From: Pseudomonas sp. S04
GTDB lineage: Bacteria > Pseudomonadota > Gammaproteobacteria > Pseudomonadales > Pseudomonadaceae
DNA: 64,000 nucleotides
Assembly: GCF_009834545.1 (NCBI RefSeq)
Contig: NZ_CP019427.1
Coordinates: 558,001-622,000, forward strand
Direction: 5' to 3'
Each line of letters starts with the position of its first letter. Within the stretch, counting starts at the first letter, position 1. Positions 29,049 through 37,804 of the stretch are shown one piece after another. Both the position numbers and the translations under genes were made by a program. The notes beneath the pieces are model-generated. The model worked only from the letters and a program-made list of their open reading frames with translations, was not told the DNA's origin and made no database searches.

Positions 29049-30614
29049 TCAGCGACTCAAATACATCCGGGTAGTCAACAGATACACCGGCAGCCCCGAC
29101 ACCAGAATCAGCAGCGCCGCATAGGGTGCTGCTGCCGCAAACTCGACATTCGCAGTGTGAGCCCAGACCTCGGTGGCCAGGGTGTTGAGCCCGGTCGGGC
29201 TGAGCAGCAGGGTCGCCGTCAGCTCTTTCATCGCATCGAGGAACACCAGGGCAAAGGCTGCGCCCAGCGCCGGAAAGATGATCGGCAGCGTCACTCGCAC
29301 AAAGGCGCTGAACGAGGACGCGCCGAGGGTGCGGGCGGCCTCTTCGAGTTGCGGAGCGGCCTTGTTCAGGGCCGTGCGAATCGGTGCCTGGGCCAGCGGC
29401 AGGAATAGCAAGGCGTAGGCGATCAGCAGCAACCCCGAGGTCTGGTACAGCGCCGGCACATAGTGCAAGGCGAAGTAGACCAGCGTCAGGGCGATCACCA
29501 GGCCAGGCAGCGCGTGCAGTAAATACGGCAGGCGTTCAGCCCAGAGCGCCAGGCGGCCCTTGTAGCGCACCACCAGCAAGCCCACGGGCACCGCCAGCAC
29601 CAGGCACAGCGCTGCGCCGCCCAGGGACAAGGCCAGCGATGACAGCAGCGCTTCGCCGATTGCCGCCATCGGGAAAGCTGCCGATGAGCCTACCGCCAGC
29701 CAGTACCCGAGCATGCCCAGGGGAATCCCGCTGCCGACAATCGCCAGCAACAGGCAGTAAAGCTGGCCTAGCGGTGCCAGGGCGCCCAGGCGAACCTGCT
29801 CGGCATGCCGCGCGGCACCCTGGCCGATCCGCACATGGCGGCCCTTGCCGCGCACCCGCAGCTCCAGCCACAACAGCACCAGGCACAGCGCCAGCAGGAC
29901 GGCGGAGAGCATTGCCGCATTGGCGTTGCTGAACTCCAGTTCAAACTGTTGATAGATCGCCGTGGTGAAAGTTTGCAGGCCGATGATCGACAGGGCGCCG
30001 AATTCCACCAGCATGTGCAGGGCAATCAGCAGCGAGCCAGCCAGCAGCGAGGGCCAGAGCAGAGGCAGGGTGATCTTGAAGAACACGCCCCAGCGGTTCA
30101 GGCCCAGGGTGCGGGCCGACTCCTCCAGGGCGGGGTCGAGATTGCGCAGGGTCGCCGCCACCGGGAGGAAAATCAGCGGGTACTTGGACAGGCTCATCAC
30201 CAGGATCGCCCCGCCCAGGCCTTCGAAGCTGGCACTCAGGGAGACCCAGGTGAAGCTGCTGACGAAAGCCGGGACGGCAAACGGCAAGCACAGAATCACT
30301 CCCCATACGCGCCGCCCCCGCAGGTTGCTGCGCTCCAGCAGCCAGGCCAGCGACAGGCCGACCAAGGCGCAGGCCAGCGTGACGCCGATCATCAGCAGCA
30401 GGGTGTTGCGCAGCAGGCCGAACACATAGGGCCGCCATAGCAGATGCACCGCCTGCGCCCAGCCGGCCTGCCAGGCTTTGAGGCCGACATACAGCAGTGG
30501 CAACAGGCTCAGGCAGACCAGCAGCAGCACCGGTAGCAGCAACCAGATCGAAGGCCGCTTGCGCCGGGGTACATAGGCTGCGCGCGAGGCGGAGGCGGGC
30601 AGGGAGGCGCTCAT
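29049..30614 (-). CDS. Ferric iron ABC transporter permease (FbpB/HitB-like)
   Basis: A 521-residue inner-membrane permease with about 12 membrane segments in two fused halves. Each half ends in an EAA loop that contacts the ATPase: EESARTLGLNRWGVFFKITLP in the first half and EEAARTLGASSFSAFVRVTLP in the second (each stated here as the loop only). This duplicated architecture is typical of Fe(III) permeases such as FbpB/HitB/SfuB. It overlaps the end of the upstream binding-protein gene. No ATP-binding subunit gene is adjacent, so the ATPase must be encoded elsewhere. Confidence 0.9.
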   Translation of the reverse strand: MSASLPASASRAAYVPRRKRPSIWLLLPVLLLVCLSLLPLLYVGLKAWQAGWAQAVHLLWRPYVFGLLRNTLLLMIGVTLACALVGLSLAWLLERSNLRGRRVWGVILCLPFAVPAFVSSFTWVSLSASFEGLGGAILVMSLSKYPLIFLPVAATLRNLDPALEESARTLGLNRWGVFFKITLPLLWPSLLAGSLLIALHMLVEFGALSIIGLQTFTTAIYQQFELEFSNANAAMLSAVLLALCLVLLWLELRVRGKGRHVRIGQGAARHAEQVRLGALAPLGQLYCLLLAIVGSGIPLGMLGYWLAVGSSAAFPMAAIGEALLSSLALSLGGAALCLVLAVPVGLLVVRYKGRLALWAERLPYLLHALPGLVIALTLVYFALHYVPALYQTSGLLLIAYALLFLPLAQAPIRTALNKAAPQLEEAARTLGASSFSAFVRVTLPIIFPALGAAFALVFLDAMKELTATLLLSPTGLNTLATEVWAHTANVEFAAAAPYAALLILVSGLPVYLLTTRMYLSR

Positions 30615-31624
30615 CAGTTCAAGCCAACTTCACGTTCCAGTTCCAGGGCTTCCTCGGCATTGCCCAGGTCGGCCGGGGTGACTTTCGGCGCTTGCAGTTC
30701 GTTGAACGGCTTGAGTCCGCGGTCCGACTCCATGCCTTTATGCAGCGGGTACTCGGCGGTGGTCTGGGTAATCACACGCTGGCCCTCTTCGCTGGCCATA
30801 TAGGCGAGTAGTTGCTGGGCTTCTTGCGGGTGTTTGCTGGACTTGAGCACGGCGGCGCTGGAAACGGTGATCAGGCCGCCGACGTCGCCGTCGCTGAAGT
30901 AATACAGCTTCGAGTCGAGCTGGCCTTTTTCCCGTTGCAGGGCGAACCAGTAGTAGTTGTTCACCAGCACCGTGGCTACTTCACCGTTTTCCACGGCCTT
31001 GAGGGCGACCATGTTGTTGCTGTAGGTCTTGCCGAACGCCCGCAGGCCGGTCAGCCATTCTTCGGCCGCATCCATGCCGTGCACTTTGATGATCGCCACG
31101 GCCTGTTCCTGGAACGCGCCACTGGTGGGTACGAACCCGACCTTGCCTTGCCATTTCGGATCGGAGAACTCCATCACCGATTTTGGCAGGTCTTTTTCGT
31201 CGATCAGTTTCGGGTTGTAGGCCACCACGCGGACCCGGGCGGTGACGCCGATCCAGGTGCCATTGCTGGCCACGTAATCCTTGGGCAGCACTGCCAGAGT
31301 GGCATCGTCGGTCTTGGCCAGCAGGCCTTGTTCGCCCAGCTTGTTCAGTGGCGGCGACTCTTCGGTGTAGATCACGTCGGCGGGTGAGCGCTCGCCTTCC
31401 TCCACGACCTGGCTGGCAAGCTGGTTGCTGCTGCCTTTGCGTACGTTGACGTGAATCCCAGTCTTGGCTTCGAAGGCTTTGGCGACGGCATCGCCGACTT
31501 CCTTGTGCTGGCCGTTATAAAGCGTCAGGGAAACCGGATCGGCCGCCTGGGTGAGTGGGCAGGCCAGGGCCAGCCCTAGCAGCGTGAAGGTCAGGCCGCG
31601 GCGCAGGGTATTTCGAAACATCAT
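30614..31624 (-). CDS. Periplasmic ferric iron-binding protein (FbpA/HitA-like)
   Basis: A 336-residue solute-binding protein. The signal peptide LTFTLLGLALACPLTQA is cleaved before ADPVSLTLYNG. YNGQH, GSSNQLASQVVEEG, ADVIYTEESPPL and FVPTSGAFQEQ match family 1 extracellular iron-binding proteins, and NNYYWFAL carries the conserved Tyr pair that binds Fe(III). It delivers iron to the permease encoded next, with which it shares a one- to four-base overlap. A second ATG one codon later (31621) is an equal start candidate. A possible Fur site lies 40 bases upstream. Confidence 0.92.
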   Translation of the reverse strand: MMFRNTLRRGLTFTLLGLALACPLTQAADPVSLTLYNGQHKEVGDAVAKAFEAKTGIHVNVRKGSSNQLASQVVEEGERSPADVIYTEESPPLNKLGEQGLLAKTDDATLAVLPKDYVASNGTWIGVTARVRVVAYNPKLIDEKDLPKSVMEFSDPKWQGKVGFVPTSGAFQEQAVAIIKVHGMDAAEEWLTGLRAFGKTYSNNMVALKAVENGEVATVLVNNYYWFALQREKGQLDSKLYYFSDGDVGGLITVSSAAVLKSSKHPQEAQQLLAYMASEEGQRVITQTTAEYPLHKGMESDRGLKPFNELQAPKVTPADLGNAEEALELEREVGLN

Positions 31625-31664
31625 TCGCAGGGTTCCTCACTGTCGCATTGCAAAAACTTGAAAC

Positions 31665-31683
31665 AATGATAAACGATATTATT
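31665..31683 (-). promoter_or_regulatory. Candidate Fur box upstream of the iron-binding protein gene
   Basis: AATGATAAACGATATTATT matches the 19-bp Fur consensus at about 10 of 19 positions and lies 40-60 bases before the start of a ferric-uptake gene. AT-rich in a GC-rich genome. The score is modest, so this is a candidate only. Confidence 0.4.
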
Positions 31684-31706
31684 TCTCAAGTGCGGACGCT
31701 GATTCC

Positions 31707-31806
31707 TGTAGGAGCGAGCTTGCTCGCGATGGGCGTGAACGATGGCGCGTTCTGTCTGAGAACAAGTGCTGGTCTCGAGTGCATCGCGAGCAAGCTCGCT
31801 CCTACA
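31707..31806. repeat. REPIN (GAGCGAGC-type REP pair)
   Basis: Two inverted 25-bp copies, TGTAGGAGCGAGCTTGCTCG... at 31707-31731 and its reverse complement at 31782-31806, around a 50-bp spacer. This is the REP doublet organisation mobilised by RAYT transposases in fluorescent pseudomonads. Confidence 0.9.
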
Positions 31807-31841
31807 GAAGAGGGTGGGGTGTTTTTCGGAGGCCGGAAACG

Positions 31842-31868
31842 CAAAAACCCGCTTTCGCGGGTTTTTGT
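31842..31868 (-). terminator. Terminator of the first tRNA-Leu copy
   Basis: CAAAAACCCGC tttc GCGGGTTTTTG, bidirectional by sequence, 33 bases beyond the 3' end of the minus-strand tRNA gene. Confidence 0.85.
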
Positions 31869-31900
31869 GAGATTCAAGATCATCGACCTTGAATTTGAAT

Positions 31901-31987
31901 TGGTGCCCAGAAGAAGACTCGAACTTCCACGACCTTGCGGTCACCAGCACCTGAAGCTGGCGTGTCTACCAATTTCACCATCTGGGC
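31901..31987 (-). tRNA. tRNA-Leu (anticodon CAG), copy 1
   Basis: 87 nt with encoded CCA. Acceptor GCCCAGA pairs with TCTGGGC. D arm contains TGGTAGACAC, the anticodon stem CCAGC/GCTGG encloses loop TTCAGGT (anticodon CAG, reading CUG), a long variable arm GACCGCAAGGTC marks it as class II leucine tRNA, and the T loop is GTTCGAGTC. Confidence 0.96.
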
Positions 31988-32088
31988 AGTATCGACAACG
32001 TTGCCGCTGTTGATGTGGCGCACTATACGGAGCGCTATTTGATCTGTAAACCCCTGATTTAATAAAATTAAATCAAACCGCTAAAATG

Positions 32089-32115
32089 CAAAAACCCGCT
32101 TTCGCGGGTTTTTGT
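32089..32115 (-). terminator. Terminator of the second tRNA-Leu copy
   Basis: CAAAAACCCGC tttc GCGGGTTTTTG, identical to the terminator after copy 1 and placed 37 bases beyond the 3' end of copy 2. Confidence 0.85.
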
Positions 32116-32152
32116 GTGAGCCTTGAAATTGAACTAATCTCAAGCTCGTAAT

Positions 32153-32239
32153 TGGTGCCCAGAAGAAGACTCGAACTTCCACGACCTTGCGGTCACCAGC
32201 ACCTGAAGCTGGCGTGTCTACCAATTTCACCATCTGGGC
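32153..32239 (-). tRNA. tRNA-Leu (anticodon CAG), copy 2
   Basis: 87 nt and identical to the copy at 31901-31987, including the encoded CCA. Both flanks are also similar to those of copy 1, showing a tandem duplication with a period of 252 bp. Confidence 0.96.
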
Positions 32240-32464
32240 AGTATCGGCAACGCTGTACGTCGTCGATGGCGCGCACTATACGGAGCGTCGTTTTAACTGT
32301 AAACCCCTGATATCAAAAAAACAGGGAAAACTTTACGAATGCTGCCAGGCGGTCGCATTCCGGCGGCAGGAAAGGGCATTTGGGGCCTTCAGTAGCCTGA
32401 AATTTCCCGTTTCATTACGCCTATGCCAAACTAACCCGCATATAGACAAGGTGAAAACTCTCTA

Positions 32465-35095
32465 ATGGCCGATTGGCAGTCCCTCGATCCCGAGGCCGCT
32501 CGTGAAGCGGAAAAATATGAAAACCCTATTCCTAGCCGCGAACTGATCCTTCAGCACCTTGCTGATCGAGGTTCGCCTGCTAACCGCGAGCAACTGGTCG
32601 AAGAGTTTGGTCTGACCACAGAAGACCAGGTCGAAGCCCTGCGCCGCCGCCTGCGCGCCATGGAGCGCGACGCTCAACTGATCTACACCCGTCGTGGTAC
32701 TTACGCACCGGTGGACAAGCTCGACCTGATCCTTGGCCGCATCAGCGGTCACCGTGACGGCTTCGGCTTCCTGGTGCCGGACGACGGCAGTGACGACCTG
32801 TTCATGAGCCCGGCGCAAATGCGCCTGGTGTTCGACGGCGACCGTGCCCTGGCGCGCGTGTCTGGCCTGGATCGTCGCGGGCGTCGCGAAGGCATGATCG
32901 TCGAAGTGGTGTCGCGTGCTCACGAAACCATCGTCGGCCGCTACTTCGAAGAAGGCGGCATCGGCTTTGTCGTCGCTGACAACCCGAAGATCCAGCAGGA
33001 AGTGCTGGTGACCCCGGGCCGCAACGCCAACGCGAAGGTCGGTCAATTCGTTGAAGTGAAGATTACCCATTGGCCAACCCCACGCTTCCAGCCGCAAGGC
33101 GACGTGGTCGAGGTAGTGGGTAACTACATGGCGCCGGGCATGGAAATCGATGTCGCCCTGCGCACCTACGACATTCCTCACGTCTGGCCGGAAGCGGTCC
33201 TCAAGGAAGCGGCCAAGCTCAAGCCGGAAGTCGAAGAGAAGGACAAAGAGAAGCGCATCGACCTGCGCCATCTGCCGTTCGTCACCATCGACGGCGAAGA
33301 TGCCCGCGACTTCGATGACGCCGTCTACTGCGAGTCCAAGCCAGGCAAGCTGCGCCTGTTCTCCGGCGGCTGGAAGTTGTACGTGGCGATTGCCGACGTT
33401 TCCAGCTACGTGAAGATCGGCTCGGCCCTGGATAACGAGTCCCAGGTTCGCGGCAACTCGGTGTACTTCCCCGAGCGCGTGATCCCAATGCTGCCTGAGC
33501 AGCTGTCCAACGGCCTGTGCTCGCTGAATCCGCACGTCGATCGCCTGGCCATGGTTTGCGAGATGACCATCTCCAAGTCCGGCGAAATGACCGACTACTG
33601 CTTCTACGAAGCGGTGATCCACTCCCACGCCCGCCTGACCTACAACAAGGTCAGCGCGATGCTGGAAACGCCGAAACTCTCCGAGGCGCGTCAACTGCGC
33701 GGCGAGTACAACGACGTCCTGCCACACCTCAAGCAGCTCTACTCGCTGTACAAAGTGTTGCTGGCCGCTCGTCACGTGCGCGGTGCGATCGATTTCGAAA
33801 CCCAGGAAACCCGGATCATCTTCGGTTCCGAGCGCAAGATCGCGGAAATTCGCCCGACTGTGCGTAACGACGCGCACAAGCTGATCGAGGAATGCATGCT
33901 GGCGGCCAACGTGGCCACCGCCGAGTTCCTCAAGAAGCACGAGATTCCTGCGTTGTATCGTGTTCACGATGGCCCGCCACCGGAGCGCCTGGAAAAACTG
34001 CGCGCCTTCCTCGGCGAGCTCGGCCTGTCCCTGCACAAAGGCAAGGATGGTCCGTCGCCGAAGGACTATCAGGCCTTGCTGGCCGGTATCAAGGATCGCC
34101 CGGATTTCCACCTGATCCAGACGGTCATGCTGCGTTCGTTGAGCCAGGCGGTGTACAGCGCGGACAATCAGGGCCACTTCGGCCTGAATTACGAAGCCTA
34201 TACCCACTTCACCTCGCCGATCCGCCGCTACCCGGACCTGCTCACGCACCGGGCGATTCGCAGTGTCATCCATTCGAAGATGAACACCCCGCACGTCAAG
34301 CGTGCTGGCGCGATGAGTATTCCGAAGGCGCGTATCTATCCGTACGACGAAGCGACGCTGGAGCAACTCGGCGAGCAGTGCTCGATGAGCGAGCGCCGCG
34401 CCGACGAAGCCACTCGCGACGTGGTGAACTGGCTCAAGTGCGAGTTCATGAAAGATCGCGTGGGCGAGTCGTTCCCGGGTGTGATCACCGCCGTGACCGG
34501 TTTTGGCCTGTTCGTCGAGCTGACCGATATCTATGTCGAAGGCCTGGTCCATGTCACCGCGTTGCCGGGCGACTACTACCACTTCGACCCTGTGCACCAC
34601 CGCCTGGCCGGTGAACGTACCGGCCGCAGCTTCCGCCTCGGCGACACCGTTGAAGTGCGCGTGATGCGGGTTGACCTGGACGAGCGCAAGATCGACTTCG
34701 AGATGGCGGAAAAAACCATCAGCGCACCGATCGGCCGCAAGAAGCGCGGCAGCGAAACCGCCGCTCCGGCTGCCAAGACCGCCGCAGAACCGGCGCCGGC
34801 GAAAACCGGTCGTCGTGGTCCTGCCAAGGAAAAGGCTGCCGAAGCCTACCGCCCAAGCGATGCCGCGGCGAAAAACGCCGAAGTGCGCAAGAGTCGGGAA
34901 ATGAAACAGGCGTTGCTGGCCGAAGCGAAAAGCGGTGGTAAAGCGGCGTCTGGGGGAAAGACCGGACGGTCGGCGCCTGAAAAGGCCACCGGCGGCAAGC
35001 CAGCCAAACCGAGTAAACACCGTAAGGGTCCGCCAAAAGCGGGCTCGGCTCCAGCCAAAAGCGGCGGGGCACGTAAACCTAAGGCCAAGTCATGA
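32465..35095 (+). CDS. rnr: Ribonuclease R
   Basis: An 876-residue 3'-5' exoribonuclease that degrades structured RNA. Order: N-terminal helix-turn-helix (SRELILQHLADRGSPANREQ), two cold-shock domains (ISGHRDGFGFLVPDDG and onward), the RNB catalytic domain from ~275 with DGEDARDFDDAVYC (metal-binding aspartates), HFTSPIRRYPDLLTHR near its end, and an S1 domain (FPGVITAVTGFGLFVEL). The last ~130 residues are Lys/Ala/Gly-rich and disordered, longer than in E. coli (813 aa in total). rlmB overlaps the stop by ATGA, a conserved pairing. Confidence 0.97.
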   Translation: MADWQSLDPEAAREAEKYENPIPSRELILQHLADRGSPANREQLVEEFGLTTEDQVEALRRRLRAMERDAQLIYTRRGTYAPVDKLDLILGRISGHRDGFGFLVPDDGSDDLFMSPAQMRLVFDGDRALARVSGLDRRGRREGMIVEVVSRAHETIVGRYFEEGGIGFVVADNPKIQQEVLVTPGRNANAKVGQFVEVKITHWPTPRFQPQGDVVEVVGNYMAPGMEIDVALRTYDIPHVWPEAVLKEAAKLKPEVEEKDKEKRIDLRHLPFVTIDGEDARDFDDAVYCESKPGKLRLFSGGWKLYVAIADVSSYVKIGSALDNESQVRGNSVYFPERVIPMLPEQLSNGLCSLNPHVDRLAMVCEMTISKSGEMTDYCFYEAVIHSHARLTYNKVSAMLETPKLSEARQLRGEYNDVLPHLKQLYSLYKVLLAARHVRGAIDFETQETRIIFGSERKIAEIRPTVRNDAHKLIEECMLAANVATAEFLKKHEIPALYRVHDGPPPERLEKLRAFLGELGLSLHKGKDGPSPKDYQALLAGIKDRPDFHLIQTVMLRSLSQAVYSADNQGHFGLNYEAYTHFTSPIRRYPDLLTHRAIRSVIHSKMNTPHVKRAGAMSIPKARIYPYDEATLEQLGEQCSMSERRADEATRDVVNWLKCEFMKDRVGESFPGVITAVTGFGLFVELTDIYVEGLVHVTALPGDYYHFDPVHHRLAGERTGRSFRLGDTVEVRVMRVDLDERKIDFEMAEKTISAPIGRKKRGSETAAPAAKTAAEPAPAKTGRRGPAKEKAAEAYRPSDAAAKNAEVRKSREMKQALLAEAKSGGKAASGGKTGRSAPEKATGGKPAKPSKHRKGPPKAGSAPAKSGGARKPKAKS

Positions 35096-35859
35096 GTCAG
35101 TTGGAAAAAATCTACGGCGTGCATGCGGTAGAAGCATTGCTGCGTCACCACCCGAAACGCGTCAAGCAGATCTGGCTGGCCGAAGGCCGCAGCGATCCGC
35201 GGGTGCAGACGCTGATCGAGCTGGCTAGCGAAAACCGCGTTGCGGTCGGCCAGGCCGAGCGTCGTGAGCTGGATGCCTGGGTCGAGGGCGTGCACCAGGG
35301 CGTGGTTGCGGATGTCAGTCCGAGCCAGGTCTGGGGTGAGGCCATGCTCGACGAGCTGTTGGACCGTACCGACGGCGCACCGCTGTTGCTGGTGCTCGAC
35401 GGTGTGACCGACCCGCACAACCTCGGTGCCTGCCTGCGTTCGGCCGATGCGGCCGGTGCGCTGGCGGTGATCGTGCCGAAGGACAAGTCAGCGACCCTGA
35501 CCCCGACTGTACGAAAAGTAGCCTGTGGCGCTGCGGAAGTGATTCCGTTGGTGGCCGTGACCAACCTGGCGCGCACCCTGGAAAAACTCAAGCAGCGTGG
35601 CTTGTGGGTGGTCGGAACGGCGGGCGAAGCCGAGCAGAGCCTGTATCAGCAGGACATGACCGGCCCGACGATCCTGATCATGGGCGCCGAAGGCAGCGGC
35701 ATGCGTCGCCTGACCCGTGACCTGTGCGACTACCTGGTGCACTTGCCGATGACCGGCAGCGTCAGCAGCCTCAACGTGTCCGTGGCCACAGGTGTCTGCC
35801 TGTTCGAAGCCCAGCGTCAGCGCAGCGTAAAAGCTGCAGGGACCGGCAAAAAGTCCTGA
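35092..35859 (+). CDS. rlmB: 23S rRNA (guanosine-2'-O-)-methyltransferase RlmB
   Basis: A 255-residue SpoU/TrmH-family enzyme that methylates G2251 of 23S rRNA. The N-terminal substrate-binding domain starts EKIYGVHAVEALLRHHP. The knotted methyltransferase domain carries motif 1 DPHNLGACLRSADAAG, motif 2 MGAEGSGMRRLTRDLCD and motif 3 LPMTGSVSSLNVSVATGVCL. Start overlaps the rnr stop by ATGA. A REPIN follows immediately. Confidence 0.96.
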   Translation: MSQLEKIYGVHAVEALLRHHPKRVKQIWLAEGRSDPRVQTLIELASENRVAVGQAERRELDAWVEGVHQGVVADVSPSQVWGEAMLDELLDRTDGAPLLLVLDGVTDPHNLGACLRSADAAGALAVIVPKDKSATLTPTVRKVACGAAEVIPLVAVTNLARTLEKLKQRGLWVVGTAGEAEQSLYQQDMTGPTILIMGAEGSGMRRLTRDLCDYLVHLPMTGSVSSLNVSVATGVCLFEAQRQRSVKAAGTGKKS

Positions 35860-35871
35860 CCCGGTTGTGTT

Positions 35872-35967
35872 CCCTGTAGGAGCGAGCTTGCTCGCGATAG
35901 CGGTGCAACATTCGGCATCAATGTTGAATATTGCGCCCTCATCGCGAGCAAGCTCGCTCCTACAGGG
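35872..35967. repeat. REPIN (GAGCGAGC-type REP pair)
   Basis: Inverted copies CCCTGTAGGAGCGAGCTTGC... at 35872-35898 and the reverse complement at 35940-35967, same subtype as the element at 31707. It lies in the 314-bp rlmB-rpsF gap. Beyond it, to about 36120, is AT-richer sequence likely to hold the rpsF promoter. Confidence 0.9.
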
Positions 35968-36133
35968 GTTTGTGGTGTCGCGCAAATGCGCATGCGAACG
36001 AACTGTTCAAATATTCACCAATAACCTTGCACCTCTCCTGTCCCTTCTCTACAATTGCGCCCCTTGCTGTGACGGCAGGCACGCATGTGTCTATCGCAAG
36101 CAAGTCCATAAGTGTCATTCACTCCTTGTCTGA

Positions 36134-36173
36134 CCGCTTTTGAGCGGCAGGCTACAACCCGTAAGGAGCATTC
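36134..36173 (+). promoter_or_regulatory. rpsF leader with hairpin, candidate S6:S18 autoregulatory site
   Basis: CCGCT tttg AGCGG forms a small hairpin 26 bases before the rpsF start, followed by an unpaired CCG next to the AAGGAG ribosome site. A leader RNA bound by the S6:S18 complex with an exposed CCG is known in many bacteria. The match here is by eye only. Confidence 0.35.
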
Positions 36174-36596
36174 ATGCGTCATTACGAAATCATCTTTTTG
36201 GTCCACCCGGATCAAAGCGAGCAAGTCGGCGGCATGGTTGAGCGTTACACCAAGCTGATCGAAGAAGACGGCGGCAAAATCCACCGTCTGGAAGATTGGG
36301 GCCGTCGTCAACTGGCCTACGCAATCAACAATGTTCACAAGGCTCACTACGTGATGCTGAACGTTGAGTGCACTGGCAAGGCCCTGGCCGAGCTGGAAGA
36401 CAACTTCCGCTACAACGATGCAGTGATCCGTAACCTGGTCATCCGTCGCGAAGAAGCCGTTACCGGCCAATCCGAGATGCTCAAGGCTGAAGAAAACCGC
36501 AGTGAGCGCCGTGAGCGTCGCGACCGTCCTGAGCACGAAGGCGCCGAAAGCGCTGATAGTGATGACAGCGACAACAGCGATAACGCTGACGAGTAA
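36174..36596 (+). CDS. rpsF: 30S ribosomal protein S6
   Basis: A 140-residue primary rRNA-binding protein of the 30S platform that binds together with S18. [40 protein letters not shown] and [14 protein letters not shown] are all conserved. The last ~40 residues are Glu/Asp/Ser-rich, the tail that RimK can extend with glutamates. AAGGAG precedes the start. rpsR follows 28 bp downstream. Confidence 0.98.
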   Translation: MRHYEIIFLVHPDQSEQVGGMVERYTKLIEEDGGKIHRLEDWGRRQLAYAINNVHKAHYVMLNVECTGKALAELEDNFRYNDAVIRNLVIRREEAVTGQSEMLKAEENRSERRERRDRPEHEGAESADSDDSDNSDNADE

Positions 36597-36624
36597 TCCA
36601 CGGACCTTTTAAGGAGCCTATCAA

Positions 36625-36855
36625 ATGGCACGTTTCTTCCGTCGTCGTAAATTCTGCCGCTTCACCGCTGAAGACGTGAAAGAGATCGATTACAAAGATC
36701 TCAACACTCTGAAAGCCTACGTATCCGAGACCGGCAAAATCGTTCCAAGCCGCATCACCGGTACCAAAGCACGTTATCAGCGTCAGCTGGCCACCGCTAT
36801 CAAGCGCGCCCGCTTCCTGGCCCTGCTGGCCTACACCGACAGCCACGGCCGCTGA
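36625..36855 (+). CDS. rpsR: 30S ribosomal protein S18
   Basis: A 76-residue S6 partner. [22 protein letters not shown] and [22 protein letters not shown] match the family along the full length, and the single N-terminal CRF cysteine is retained. AAGGAG precedes the start. It sits between rpsF and a membrane protein gene in the rpsF-rpsR-rplI operon. Confidence 0.98.
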
Positions 36856-36891
36856 GACCGGGCAGTCGACACGTAGTAAGGGATTGAATGC

Positions 36892-37785
36892 ATGCGTGCC
36901 ATAGCTGAGTTCATCATGCGCGGCCGTATGCAGGCCACTCTCGTAGTGGCCGGATGCGCGGCATTGCCGTTGTTGTATTGGTTGGGTGCTGCCGCAGGGA
37001 GCCTGGTGCTGCTGCGGCGCGGATTGAAGGACGCCTTGGGCGTCCTTGCTCTGGGGATGCTGCCAGCCTTGATTTGGTGGCTGTATTCCGATGATCCACG
37101 GGCACTCATGGTGCTGCTGGGATCTTCGGGCCTTGCGTTGGTTTTACGCGCAAGTGAGTCCTGGAACCGCACGCTGCTGGTCAGCGTAGCGATGGGAGTG
37201 GTGTTTTCGGTGGTGCTGGGTGCGGTTTACCGTCCCCACATCGAGATGCTGGCACAGGAACTGGTCAAGATCCTGCCGCTGGCCCTCGGTGACCTCTACC
37301 AGCAATTGTCGGTAGAGGAGCGAGCGCGTCTCGCCGCCCTGATTGCACCGGTCCTGACTGGCCTGATAGCGGCCTTGTTGCAAATCGTCAGTGTGCTGAG
37401 CCTGATTGTCGGGCGCTACTGGCAGGCGTTGTTGTACAACCCCGGTGGTTTTGGTCGCGAGTTTCGCGCCATCCGAATCCCGCTGGGGCCGGCGATGTTG
37501 CTGCTGGCGTGCATGCTTCTGGGGCCGAACTTCGGTACCCAGATGGCCATGTTGACGCCGTTGTGCAGCGTACCGCTGGTGTTCGCCGGGCTGGCCTTGA
37601 TTCATGGGCTGGTGGCTGAAAAGCGACTGGCCAAGTTTTGGCTGGTGGGGTTGTACGTAACGCTGTTGCTGTTTATGCAGCTGATCTATCCGTTGCTGGT
37701 GGTCCTGGCCATTGTCGACAGCCTGATTGATTTTCGCGGTCGTTTGACGCCGAAAGACGTCGATAACGCGAACGGTGAAGGTTAA
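36892..37785 (+). CDS. DUF2232-type membrane protein of the ribosomal operon
   Basis: A 297-residue polytopic inner-membrane protein with about eight hydrophobic segments, including LLYWLGAAAGSLVLL, LLVSVAMGVVFSVVLGAV, LLQIVSVLSLIVGRYW and LYVTLLLFMQLIYPLLVVLA. RYWQALLYNPGGFGREF is the most conserved-looking loop and fits the DUF2232 family. The gene lies between rpsR and rplI (36 and 19 bp gaps), an arrangement kept in pseudomonads, and is presumably cotranscribed. No function is established. Confidence 0.8.
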   Translation: MRAIAEFIMRGRMQATLVVAGCAALPLLYWLGAAAGSLVLLRRGLKDALGVLALGMLPALIWWLYSDDPRALMVLLGSSGLALVLRASESWNRTLLVSVAMGVVFSVVLGAVYRPHIEMLAQELVKILPLALGDLYQQLSVEERARLAALIAPVLTGLIAALLQIVSVLSLIVGRYWQALLYNPGGFGREFRAIRIPLGPAMLLLACMLLGPNFGTQMAMLTPLCSVPLVFAGLALIHGLVAEKRLAKFWLVGLYVTLLLFMQLIYPLLVVLAIVDSLIDFRGRLTPKDVDNANGEG

Positions 37786-37804
37786 AAGTTAAGAGGATTT
37801 TCAC

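Noticed and set aside
29049..30614. Iron permease as two fused broken genes
   Set aside because: The two-half architecture with two EAA loops is normal for FbpB/HitB-type permeases.
31707..31806. Repeated GAGCGAGC units as a CRISPR array
   Set aside because: Only two inverted copies per site, not direct repeats with spacers. They are REP doublets, and no cas genes are present.
32462..35020. Very long open frame on the minus strand opposite rnr
   Set aside because: Mirror of rnr codons in GC-rich DNA. No ribosome site and no domain, and the plus-strand protein is a full RNase R.
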